Shown here: positions 32,629 to 39,511 of the stretch, one piece after another
How positions within the stretch are numbered: position 1 is the stretch's first letter
Layout: each line of letters opens with the position of its first letter
IMG/VR virus record: IMGVR_UViG_3300032116_000204
Location: 1 to 60,395 of that record
Origin: a virus
Strand: one strand, 5' to 3'
DNA: 60,395 nucleotides
Made by a program: the position numbers and the translations under genes
The notes under the pieces: generated by a model
The model's input: the letters and a program-made list of their open reading frames with translations, nothing else
Database searches by the model: none
Told to the model about the DNA's origin: nothing

Positions 32629-32645
32629 AATGAGAACCATTCTCA
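32629..32645. promoter_or_regulatory. Fur-box-like palindrome
   Basis: AATGAGAACCATTCTCA contains TGAGAA-N3-TTCTCA, a perfect inverted repeat that differs by one base from the commonly cited Fur-binding variant AATGAGAATCATTCTCA. It lies ~345 bp upstream of the first early gene on its strand. Whether it binds a Fur/Zur-family host regulator is unknown; a short palindrome can arise by chance. Confidence 0.4.
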
Positions 32646-32840
32646 CGGGAGGCCTCAGGGCCCACCCCCTGCGGGGCCACCCCCTGCCCACCCCTGGGGA
32701 TCTGTAGTCCCTTGTGGTGCCAGTGGCCACGCGGGCTCCCGGGCAGGTGTTGCGGGAAGCCGTTGCAGGGGGCACCCCGCCCCCCTGCCATGAGCGCCCG
32801 GCAGGAGCCCCCATGGGGGGTGACGGCCAGCAGGGGGAGA

Positions 32841-32935
32841 GGCGTAAGCCCCTCACATCCGGGCACCAAAAATCGGCCCTAGTTGCCTTTGGGCTTTTTC
32901 TGGCGAAGCCCCTCACGTTTTTCCACCAAAAATTG
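32841..32935. repeat. 60-bp-spaced direct repeat
   Basis: Two copies of AAGCCCCTCAC (32846-32856 and 32906-32916), each followed 8-9 bases later by CACCAAAAAT, lie exactly 60 bp apart. AGCCCCTC also forms the 3' arm of the hairpins in the early leader modules, so these may be members of one repeat family. Confidence 0.5.
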
Positions 32936-33113
32936 CCCCCCCAGCCCTTCCTGCGCCGAGGCTCACCCCCCTTGTACTTAGTTGAGCTCTGTCTCTTTGG
33001 CTGTGTGGCTGTTAACTGTTGAGGTCCTGGGCCGCCAGGCCCTCTTACGACGTGGTGTGTGTGGGCTACTTAGGTGAACCCAAGTGAACCAGGTATTGGG
33101 ATATTGGGGAGAA

Positions 33114-33243
33114 CTAAGTACCTAGGAAGGAGTAATCCTTAGTACCCATAGTTCAAGGGGGTTAGAGCCCTACGGGGGTAATCCTGTACCGCTGCAGCAG
33201 AGCTGCAGCTATTACCTAGGTGAACCTGGGTAATCCTTAGTAC
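33114..33243. repeat. Cluster of TAATCCTTAGTAC repeats
   Basis: TAATCCTTAGTAC occurs at 33133-33145 and 33231-33243, with a shortened TAATCCTGTAC at 33178-33188 and inverted or related CTAAGTAC and TACTTAG elements at ~33115 and ~33069. TAGGTGAACC also occurs twice (33071 and 33218). A PstI-like GCTGCAG direct repeat lies at 33191-33209. The spacing and clustering resemble iterons or promoter repeats. Confidence 0.5.
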
Positions 33244-33253
33244 ACCTGGGGTT

Positions 33254-33277
33254 CCCCTCCCCCCTGCCCCCCTCCCC
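33254..33277 (-). other. Putative G-quadruplex tract
   Basis: The minus strand has four G-runs of 4, 6, 6 and 4 bases separated by one or two bases, meeting the usual quadruplex pattern. It lies 160 bp upstream of the terminase small subunit start. Folding is not shown by the sequence alone. Confidence 0.5.
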
Positions 33278-33436
33278 GGGGGCCTGTATCTCTATTCCGC
33301 AGTACAGGTGTTCTTGTCCCTGGTGAGTGTGGATGGGGAGTGGCGGGCTACAGTTCTCGCGGTGCCTGTGGTGGGTGCCCAACGGGATTAGGGCTCTGGC
33401 CTTGGTCCCTAGACTTCGGAGACAGCAGGAGGCCTC

Positions 33437-33676
33437 ATGGCCCGTGACATCAACGACCAGCTGGCTGACCTGCATTCCGGCCTGGCTGAGCATCTGAAAG
33501 CCAAGCTGGATGACGGCACGATCAGCGGCAGTGAGCTCTCCGTGCTGCGGCAGTTCCTGAAGGACAACCAGGTGAGTGCTCAGCCGGTGGAGGGCACGCC
33601 GTTTGGGGACCTGGTGTCATCCCTGCCTGATTTGGAGAAGGTGGTGCACATGGCACCACGTCGTAAGTCGGCCTGA
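33437..33676 (+). CDS. Terminase small subunit
   Basis: A 79-residue protein with an AGGAGG ribosome-binding site at 33427-33432. The pattern LAEHLKAKLDDGTISGSELS, then LRQFLKDNQV is that of T7 gp18-like small terminases (DNA maturase A), which recognise phage DNA and recruit the large subunit. It is directly followed by two genes in overlapping register ending in the large terminase, as expected for the packaging block. Confidence 0.85.
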   Translation: MARDINDQLADLHSGLAEHLKAKLDDGTISGSELSVLRQFLKDNQVSAQPVEGTPFGDLVSSLPDLEKVVHMAPRRKSA

Positions 33677-33987
33677 TGGGCTTCCCTCGTGTCACGGACC
33701 TTGGAGCTTTCACGGCAGTAGGGGCTACGACCTATGTGGTGACTGACGGCAATGCCACCACGTACCAGGTCGTCCTGACTGGTGTGACCACCAAGGTGGA
33801 CCTGCATTTTGAGGAGTCGTTGGATGCCATCAACTGGTGGACAGATGACGACTCCAAGAAGCTCAACCTGACCAATGGCGCCTACGGCCACAAGCACACC
33901 AACAGTGCAGTGCCTTTTGTGCGGGTAAGGATCCTGTCCATCGATGCCGGCGCGTCGGTGGCGGTCAAGGTCGCCCAGGACGACTGA
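33676..33987 (+). CDS. Beta-rich hypothetical protein in packaging block
   Basis: A 103-residue protein that shares a base with the preceding stop (TGATG) and ends at the large terminase start. Alternating hydrophobic strands (TYQVVLTGVTTKVDLHFEES, VRVRILSIDAGASVAVKV) suggest a beta-sandwich such as a decoration or accessory virion protein. No family recognised. Confidence 0.6.
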   Translation: MGFPRVTDLGAFTAVGATTYVVTDGNATTYQVVLTGVTTKVDLHFEESLDAINWWTDDDSKKLNLTNGAYGHKHTNSAVPFVRVRILSIDAGASVAVKVAQDD

Positions 33988-35720
33988 TGGCTAAGGGGGG
34001 TGCCAACTGGCAAGCACTGCCGGAGCCCTTTGCATCGGACTTCCGGTTCTTCCTGGTGGTGGTGTGGCGCCACCTACAGCTGCCGGACCCCACACCGATC
34101 CAGCTGGACATTGCGGGGTACATGCAGGAGGGCCCCAAGAGGCGGATCATCGAAGCCTTCCGGGGGGTTGGTAAGTCCTGGATGGCCGCGGCCTATGTGC
34201 TGTGGCTCCTGCGCAATGACCCGCAAAAGAAAATCATGGTGGTGTCGGCCTCCAAGACCCGGGCCGACGACTTCGCCATGTTCTGCATCCGCCTGATCCG
34301 CGAGATGCCGTTGCTGCAATGCCTGGAACCTGACCGTGAGGACCAGCGGGCTGCTGCAAACCGCTTCGATGTGCGGCCTGCATTCCCCGATCAGAGCCCA
34401 TCGGTCAAGTCCGTGGGCATCTTCGGTCAGCTGACGGGCTCCCGGGCCGACCTGATCCTCCCGGATGACGTGGAAACACCCAATACCAGCTGGACAGTCG
34501 GCATGCGGGAGAAGCTGCTGGCCGCTGTCGGTGAGTTCCAGGCCATCCTCAAGCCCGGTGGCGACATCATGTTCCTGGGCACCCCTCAAACCGAGGAGTC
34601 CCTGTACAACAAGCTGCAGCTCCGCGGCTTTACAGGCCGCATCTGGCCCGCCAGGTACCCCGAAAAGCCGGAGAAGTACGGCGAGGCCCTGGCCCCAGTG
34701 ATCCTCGAGGCTGAAAGGAGCCTGATTGGCAAGCCGACAGACCCACGTCGGTTCTCCGAGATGGACCTGTTGGAGCGTGAAACCTCCTATGGCCGCTCTG
34801 CCTTTGCCCTGCAGTTCCAACTGGACACCTCCCTGTCGGACCTGGAGCGGTTCCCGCTGCGGTTGACCGACCTGATGGTGCTCGAGGTGTCGGATCACGC
34901 CCCCGAGAAGCTGGTCTGGTCCGGTGGTGCCGAGTACCGCATCACCGACCTGCCTGCTGTCGGCTTCAGCGGTGACTTCTACCACCGTCCAGCCTTCATC
35001 CATGGCGACTGGCTTGAGTTTCAGGGCTGCGTCATGCACGTCGACCCCTCCGGCAAGGGTCAGGACGAGACCGCCTACGCCATCGTCGCCCACCTGAACG
35101 GCAACCTGTTTCTCCTCGAGTGCGGTGCCTTCAAGGACGGCTACACCGACGAGGTGCTCGAGGGCCTGGCCCAGGCCGCCAAGCGTCGCAAGGTCAACTT
35201 GATCCTCCTGGAGGACCAATTCGGCCAGGGCATGCTCGAGAACCTTCTCAAGCCCTACCTGCAGCTGCATCACCCCTGCACCATTGAGCCGGTGCGCAGC
35301 AATGTGCAGAAGGAACGCCGGATCATCAATGCCCTCGAGCCTGTAATGAACCAGCACCGGCTCATCGTCAACCGCTCTGTGGTCGAAAACGACGCCAAGG
35401 GCCGCGAGGACGATGCAATCGAGAAGCGGCTCAGCTACCAGCTGTTCCACCAGCTCACCCACATCACCGTGGACAAGGGCTGCCTCCAGCACGATGACCG
35501 TCTCGATGCCGTCGCTGGTGCTGTCGAGTACTGGAACGAGTCCCTGGCCATCGATGAGGACCGGGCGATCAAGGAACGTAAAGCTGAGCTGTGGGACCTT
35601 GAGCTGGAGGCTTTCATGGGCAACATTGAAGGTGCTCTCGATGCCCAACTGCTCGGTGTTTCTCTCACGGATCTTCCGAAAGCTGCTGCGAATGGCTCAT
35701 GGATCCCAGCACTCCATTGA
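33987..35720 (+). CDS. Terminase large subunit (packaging ATPase/nuclease)
   Basis: A 577-residue protein of the T7 gp19 class (586). The ATPase has Walker A FRGVGKSW (residues ~57-64) and Walker B-like ADLILPDDVE. The nuclease domain begins with HVDPSGKGQDETAYAIV near residue 352, with HDDRLDAVAGAVEYW near 502 providing the last acidic ligands. It packages DNA into the procapsid and cuts it. Unlike in T7, it is on the strand opposite to all virion genes. The downstream gene overlaps its end by 29 bp. Confidence 0.95.
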   Translation: MAKGGANWQALPEPFASDFRFFLVVVWRHLQLPDPTPIQLDIAGYMQEGPKRRIIEAFRGVGKSWMAAAYVLWLLRNDPQKKIMVVSASKTRADDFAMFCIRLIREMPLLQCLEPDREDQRAAANRFDVRPAFPDQSPSVKSVGIFGQLTGSRADLILPDDVETPNTSWTVGMREKLLAAVGEFQAILKPGGDIMFLGTPQTEESLYNKLQLRGFTGRIWPARYPEKPEKYGEALAPVILEAERSLIGKPTDPRRFSEMDLLERETSYGRSAFALQFQLDTSLSDLERFPLRLTDLMVLEVSDHAPEKLVWSGGAEYRITDLPAVGFSGDFYHRPAFIHGDWLEFQGCVMHVDPSGKGQDETAYAIVAHLNGNLFLLECGAFKDGYTDEVLEGLAQAAKRRKVNLILLEDQFGQGMLENLLKPYLQLHHPCTIEPVRSNVQKERRIINALEPVMNQHRLIVNRSVVENDAKGREDDAIEKRLSYQLFHQLTHITVDKGCLQHDDRLDAVAGAVEYWNESLAIDEDRAIKERKAELWDLELEAFMGNIEGALDAQLLGVSLTDLPKAAANGSWIPALH

Positions 35721-35949
35721 CCCGAAGCCCCGGGCCTGGGTGATTCGCCTGCCTGGCGTCTTTGTCGGCTACAACGGCAGCCGGATAAAAGGGTCCTTCC
35801 AGACCATCGTCATGGCAACGACCGAAGAGATGGCCTGGGACGTCGCTATCCAGCACGATGTCTGGGAACAGCTGCCATTCGACGTGGCAAATGTTCAAAT
35901 CTTCCCCAGAGACCCCGTTCCAAGCCATGGCGACCATCAAGCTGGCTGA
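35692..35949 (+). CDS. Small hypothetical protein after terminase
   Basis: An 85-residue protein starting MAHGSQHSIDPKPRAWVIRL inside the end of the terminase gene. It contains beta-strand-like segments (WVIRLPGVFVGYNG, SFQTIVMATTEEMAWDVAIQ) and overlaps the endolysin start by 23 bp. No family recognised. Confidence 0.6.
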   Translation: MAHGSQHSIDPKPRAWVIRLPGVFVGYNGSRIKGSFQTIVMATTEEMAWDVAIQHDVWEQLPFDVANVQIFPRDPVPSHGDHQAG

Positions 35950-36496
35950 TGCCGCCAAGCACTACGAAGAACTGCCCCACCAGCTAGCGGCCTGGAACGC
36001 CCTACAGGGCCAGCTGACGACTGAACAGCTGTCTGACTTCGCTGAGCTCTACAGAGCGGCTCCTAAGGGCTCTCAGGGGCCTTTGCGGCCCTCCTCGCCG
36101 TTCTCTCTCCAGGTGACGCCCAACATCACCTACGGGGAGCTTGCACTGCAGTCCGAAGCACGGCGCTTCAAGGCTCAGCACCAGTGCGATACGGCCACCT
36201 TGCTCTGCCAGTTCGCCCAAAAGGCCCGGGATCACTTCAACCGACCGGTGATCATCACCTCCGGCTACCGGCCTCCCAAAATCAACGCCCAGGTGGGTGG
36301 TGCCTCACGTTCTGAGCACCTCTACGACGCCCCCGATACAGGCGCCATTGACTTCTACCTGGACGGCATGTCGGTCCTCGAGCTCCAGAACTGGGCTGAT
36401 CAGCTATGGCCCTACTCCCTGGGCTACGGCGCACCCAAGGGCTTCATCCACGTCGGTATCCGCCCTGGGCGCCCTCGCGTCCGGTGGGATTACTAG
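35927..36496 (+). CDS. M15-type peptidoglycan peptidase (endolysin)
   Basis: A 189-residue protein starting MATIKLADAAKHYEE. The C-terminal half has the M15/VanY-like zinc site: ITSGYRPPKIN, GGASRSEHLYDAP (first His), GAIDFYLDG (Asp) and KGFIHVGIRPG (second His). Such enzymes cut peptide stems in the wall; placed beside membrane-protein genes it is the likely lysis enzyme. It ends 3 bp from the stop of a gene on the opposite strand. The longer frame upstream is less likely because it overlaps the preceding gene heavily. Confidence 0.85.
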   Translation: MATIKLADAAKHYEELPHQLAAWNALQGQLTTEQLSDFAELYRAAPKGSQGPLRPSSPFSLQVTPNITYGELALQSEARRFKAQHQCDTATLLCQFAQKARDHFNRPVIITSGYRPPKINAQVGGASRSEHLYDAPDTGAIDFYLDGMSVLELQNWADQLWPYSLGYGAPKGFIHVGIRPGRPRVRWDY

Positions 36497-36499
36497 GCC

Positions 36500-36685
36500 C
36501 TACCGCTTGGCCTTGCGGCTCACGATCCCAGCCAGGATCTCCACGGCCCGGTACACCTTCACCACCACACGGGCAACATTGCCTAGGCGCTCGTTGTCCT
36601 TCGGGGTAGGGGTCAGGTTCACCACCACCAGGGCCAGGCCGTGGATGGCGACCGCCAGAGTCACGTAGTCAGCGAATTGATCCAT
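36500..36685 (-). CDS. Small membrane protein, holin candidate
   Basis: A 61-residue protein starting MDQFADYVTLAVAIHGLALV with one hydrophobic segment (residues ~8-23), a VNLTPTPKDNE turn, and a basic C-terminus (YRAVEILAGIVSRKAKR). The VNLTPTP pattern recurs in small phage proteins of unknown function. Location beside the endolysin suggests a lysis role such as holin, which is an inference. Confidence 0.6.
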   Translation of the reverse strand: MDQFADYVTLAVAIHGLALVVVNLTPTPKDNERLGNVARVVVKVYRAVEILAGIVSRKAKR

Positions 36686-36914
36686 CTGCTTTTCGATGCA
36701 GCTTGCGCTGCAGCTCCCATGCCTCACCAACGCTATCTGCTGCCTCACGCACCAGCCATTTATTCATGGCCTGCTGCCTCGACAGCTGCTCATTCAGCAG
36801 TTCCGCTGCAGACAGCAGGCCCTGCCAGTCCTTGTCGTCGTACATCCTGAGGAGTTCCCGCTGACGTGCCTCACGTCGCAGCTCGATCTCCAGGGATTGC
36901 TCCAGTTGACTCAA
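36669..36914 (-). CDS. Small charged helical protein in lysis cluster
   Basis: An 81-residue protein (MSQLEQSLEIELRREARQRE onset) rich in Glu, Arg and Leu, with no membrane segment. It overlaps both neighbours (ATGA junction upstream). Possibly a coiled-coil partner of the adjacent membrane proteins. Function unknown. Confidence 0.55.
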   Translation of the reverse strand: MSQLEQSLEIELRREARQRELLRMYDDKDWQGLLSAAELLNEQLSRQQAMNKWLVREAADSVGEAWELQRKLHRKADGSIR

Positions 36915-37156
36915 CCCTTCTTCTCCAGGTCGCGGATCCGGTACTCGTGATCACGCAGGTTGTTCTCCAGCTGCGCGATGTCCTTGCTTAGCTCGCTGCG
37001 CAAGGTCTGCAGCTCCTTGATCACGGCATCCATCCCGCTCTTGAGGCCTGATCTCATCGCCACGTTCTCCATGGCGATCTTCCAAAGGGCTCCTACGGCC
37101 CCGACTATGCCGGCTGCTGCCAAGGTCTCAAACACGGTAAACGGGAAGGAGGCCAT
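36911..37156 (-). CDS. Membrane-anchored coiled-coil protein (holin/spanin-like)
   Basis: An 81-residue protein with an N-terminal membrane segment (FETLAAAGIVGAVGALWKIA) and a C-terminal coiled coil (LQTLRSELSKDIAQLENNLR). This layout is common among phage lysis-cluster proteins such as T7 gp18.5-like spanins and small holins. The assignment is by topology and position only. Confidence 0.6.
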   Translation of the reverse strand: MASFPFTVFETLAAAGIVGAVGALWKIAMENVAMRSGLKSGMDAVIKELQTLRSELSKDIAQLENNLRDHEYRIRDLEKKG

Positions 37157-37194
37157 CTTCCCGGCAGCGTACCGGGTGACCCCCTGTAGCGGTA

Positions 37195-37329
37195 TTACCG
37201 CCCCTGTCCCCGGCTCTTTTTTCTGGTTCCCTTTGGCTTGCTGTGGCTTCCTTGCCCCTGCTTGGTCTTCTTTGGGGAGCCAGGGCGGTGCTCAATCCGC
37301 CCGGTGCCGGTCTTGGATTTAACGGCCAT
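37195..37329 (-). CDS. Small highly basic protein of cyanophage type
   Basis: A 44-residue Lys/Arg/Gly-rich protein beginning MAVKSKTGTGRIEHRPGSPK and ending in KKSRGQGR. I recall near-identical short basic proteins annotated as hypothetical in many marine cyanophages, which supports a cyanobacterial host. Its ATG overlaps the upstream stop. Nucleic-acid binding is likely from charge alone. Confidence 0.7.
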   Translation of the reverse strand: MAVKSKTGTGRIEHRPGSPKKTKQGQGSHSKPKGTRKKSRGQGR

Positions 37330-37859
37330 TAGGCTCCCTGGCCATCGACAGCAGGCTGAACCCCATCAGCAGGAGCAGGCTCAACATGAGCGTAGGGATC
37401 ACTGGGCCATGCGGGATAGTCGGCGCCGGTAATGTAGGCGGCCAAGCTGGCGGTGTCAGCGGTGTGCTCGATCTCGTAAATCTTGCTGCCAGCCGCTAGG
37501 CGGATCTCTTCGCGCCAAGTGCGGAGTACGGGGTCAGCCGCTTTGCCGTTATCAGCCTCGCGGATGATGATCCAATCAGTATTGCGCAGGATGGCATTGG
37601 CATTGACGCGTACATAGCCGCAATACATGGCGACCAGCTCTGCATGATTTTTGGGAATCAGCTTGCCGTCTTCGTCGTAGCCCCAATAAAACCGCTCGTC
37701 GTACCAAGGTGGCGGTGCTAGTGGACCTTCAAGGCCAATTCTGTCGCGGTCTGGCTGCGTGCTCAGCTTGATCCAGTTACTCGGATACTGAATCCCGTTC
37801 CAGGTGAACGCCATGTCATCGCTGACAGTTTTGCCGTCTGGGAGCCTGTAGGTTGCCAT
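37329..37859 (-). CDS. Putative tail-fibre assembly or accessory protein
   Basis: A 176-residue protein directly after the LamG/SPRY fibre (5 bp gap). The segment VRVNANAILRNTDWIIIREA, then DPVLRTWREEIR is like the C-terminal part of phage tail-fibre assembly proteins (RDxLLxxTDW...WxxYRxxLR). The C-terminus is Pro/Ala-rich. It probably helps fold or trim the adjacent fibre. Confidence 0.65.
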   Translation of the reverse strand: MATYRLPDGKTVSDDMAFTWNGIQYPSNWIKLSTQPDRDRIGLEGPLAPPPWYDERFYWGYDEDGKLIPKNHAELVAMYCGYVRVNANAILRNTDWIIIREADNGKAADPVLRTWREEIRLAAGSKIYEIEHTADTASLAAYITGADYPAWPSDPYAHVEPAPADGVQPAVDGQGA

Positions 37860-37864
37860 TGCGT

Positions 37865-39511
37865 TTAGGGGTTGGCTTGTGCACGGGCGTACTTAAGCTT
37901 AGCGCCCGTGGTGCTAACTGAATACGTGTTGCTGCCTGCAGTGTTATAACTGCCGCTGCTGGTGCGCACTTTGAAACCGTTGCTCAGTTTGTCGGCATGA
38001 GTTGCGAAGGTAACAGCGTTGCCGTTGATGGTTATCGCTGTGGGCACGCCGTTTAGGTACACGAAAGGACCATCCGCCAGGGCATTGCCAGTAAAGGTGC
38101 CGCTAGTTGTGATGGTACCCTCCGGCAGGTTGGTATCGCACAGCGCCTTGAAGCCGCTGGGGGCGGTGTAGGCGAAGGGGCGAGCACCCCAGTTGGTATT
38201 GCACTTGCCGCCATCAAGCACGCCAATCGTCGGCAAATACGTTCCGCTTAACCCGGTATAAGCGGCATTAGTGCCAGAAGCAGGATTGCCGCTGTCGATC
38301 CAAGTGTTATTAACACCAAACCAAATTTTGCCTGCATCAAGGTCAACAGCTACCTGCACAACGTCGCCAGTTGTTGCGCCAGAAGAAGATGTAACAACAG
38401 ACGTGCCACCGCTAATCTTTCTGCCATTCCTGGCGTAATAGACAATTCCGTTCATGCCGGATGGAAAAGTAATTGCCCCCGTAATGTCCGTTGTTTTGAT
38501 AAAGCCAAACTCACCGTAGTAGTTTCCAGAATCAGTGCTCTGTATTGTTGATTCCCAGTACCACTTACCGCTGAGAACTCCTGCAGTGCCGGTTGCACCC
38601 CGCCATGCCCCTCCCGTGCTATTGCCGTCAAGGTTGCCGTTGGTCAGGGTGATCGCACCTGTTAGCGGATTCCAAGTGCAGTAGTTTCCCCTCACACTTC
38701 CCCCCAGCCCGTCATCGGTGCCGTAAGAAGTCGGGGTGTCTACGAGCGAATCGTTGCCTGCACCAGCGGTGACGCTGAGGTTATTCGGCGTCCAGTTGTT
38801 CCCCAGACCTGAGCTGTCCTTACCCAAGGTCGTGGCGGTTGCAGCAGAATTGTCCGCAAACTTCAGCCAGAATCCATTTGTACCAAAGCTGCCGGTGTAA
38901 GCCTTAGGAATCAGTTGCCCAGTAGTGGCACTGACTTCTGTGAAGCTGCTGGGGTCTAGGGCTTGGCCGTCGATGAAGTGGATGTCGGCAAGGTAGCCGG
39001 ATAATGTGGCAGTTCCAGCAGATGTCGCGCCTATCGAATGTGCTGCTGTTTGGTTTATGCCGAGGTCGTCGTTTTGATTTGGATTTACCGAAGACGAAAA
39101 AGCCGTAACCTCAGATCCGTTAACGTATAGCTTGATTCGATTTGCCGCCGTTGCTTGCGTGGTGTCTACCGCTAAGACAATGTGATACCAAGCACTAGGA
39201 TCTCTATAGACGGCAGATGTCTGCCTAAGGTTGTTGTTGTAGTTAGAAACACGAATGCTGTCGCTTACAAGCCAAAGGCGGAAATACGTTGCGTCAGTTG
39301 CTCCGGTTGTACAAGTAAATAGGTGTGGATTTTCTGAAGTCGCAACGCTCTTCACCCACCCCGCCCAGGTCCACGTCTTCCTGTTACCCGCTGATGCAGG
39401 CGTTCTGGACAAGTAGGCACTGTCACTACTGTTGAAGCGGAGGGATCTGGGAATGGTGTACCCAGCGCCACCTTCTTGGCCCAGAAGCAGGTCACTTTGG
39501 ATCATGCTCAT
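37865..39511 (-). CDS. LamG/SPRY-domain fibre or receptor-binding protein
   Basis: A 548-residue protein. Residues ~15-240 form a LamG/concanavalin-like domain (YLSRTPASAGNRKTWTWAGW, WYHIVLAVDTT, IKLYVNGSEV). Residues ~245-445 look like an SPRY domain (GKWYWESTI, GEFGFIKTT, IWFGVNNTWIDSG, NTNWGARPFAYTAP). The tail is a small beta-rich tip. Base composition is visibly AT-richer than the neighbouring virion genes, suggesting transfer. The first ~860 bp are matched by the partial gene at 1-865. It is coupled to the tail-fibre gene by ATGA. Host-surface binding is inferred. Confidence 0.85.
   Translation of the reverse strand: MSMIQSDLLLGQEGGAGYTIPRSLRFNSSDSAYLSRTPASAGNRKTWTWAGWVKSVATSENPHLFTCTTGATDATYFRLWLVSDSIRVSNYNNNLRQTSAVYRDPSAWYHIVLAVDTTQATAANRIKLYVNGSEVTAFSSSVNPNQNDDLGINQTAAHSIGATSAGTATLSGYLADIHFIDGQALDPSSFTEVSATTGQLIPKAYTGSFGTNGFWLKFADNSAATATTLGKDSSGLGNNWTPNNLSVTAGAGNDSLVDTPTSYGTDDGLGGSVRGNYCTWNPLTGAITLTNGNLDGNSTGGAWRGATGTAGVLSGKWYWESTIQSTDSGNYYGEFGFIKTTDITGAITFPSGMNGIVYYARNGRKISGGTSVVTSSSGATTGDVVQVAVDLDAGKIWFGVNNTWIDSGNPASGTNAAYTGLSGTYLPTIGVLDGGKCNTNWGARPFAYTAPSGFKALCDTNLPEGTITTSGTFTGNALADGPFVYLNGVPTAITINGNAVTFATHADKLSNGFKVRTSSGSYNTAGSNTYSVSTTGAKLKYARAQANP

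Larger units (their letters stand above)
32286..33436. other. Divergent control region without convincing genes
   Basis: About 1.15 kb separate the minus-strand early genes from the plus-strand terminase genes. Open frames here are low-complexity Pro/Gly/Arg translations of GC-rich sequence and are not credible. The region holds a Fur-box-like palindrome, a 60-bp-spaced direct repeat, a cluster of TTAGTAC/GTACTTAG elements, and a C-rich tract. It is the natural place for early promoters, an origin, or genome ends joined together. Confidence 0.6.

Noticed and set aside
32440-33022. Open frames of 100-158 codons in the divergent control region
   Set aside because: Their translations are Pro/Gly/Arg low complexity, several frames are open at once, and none has a start signal or neighbour coupling.
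34074-35648. A 524-codon minus-strand frame opposite the large terminase
   Set aside because: Terminase motifs are intact on the plus strand; the antisense frame has no recognisable domain and only reflects GC-rich codon structure.
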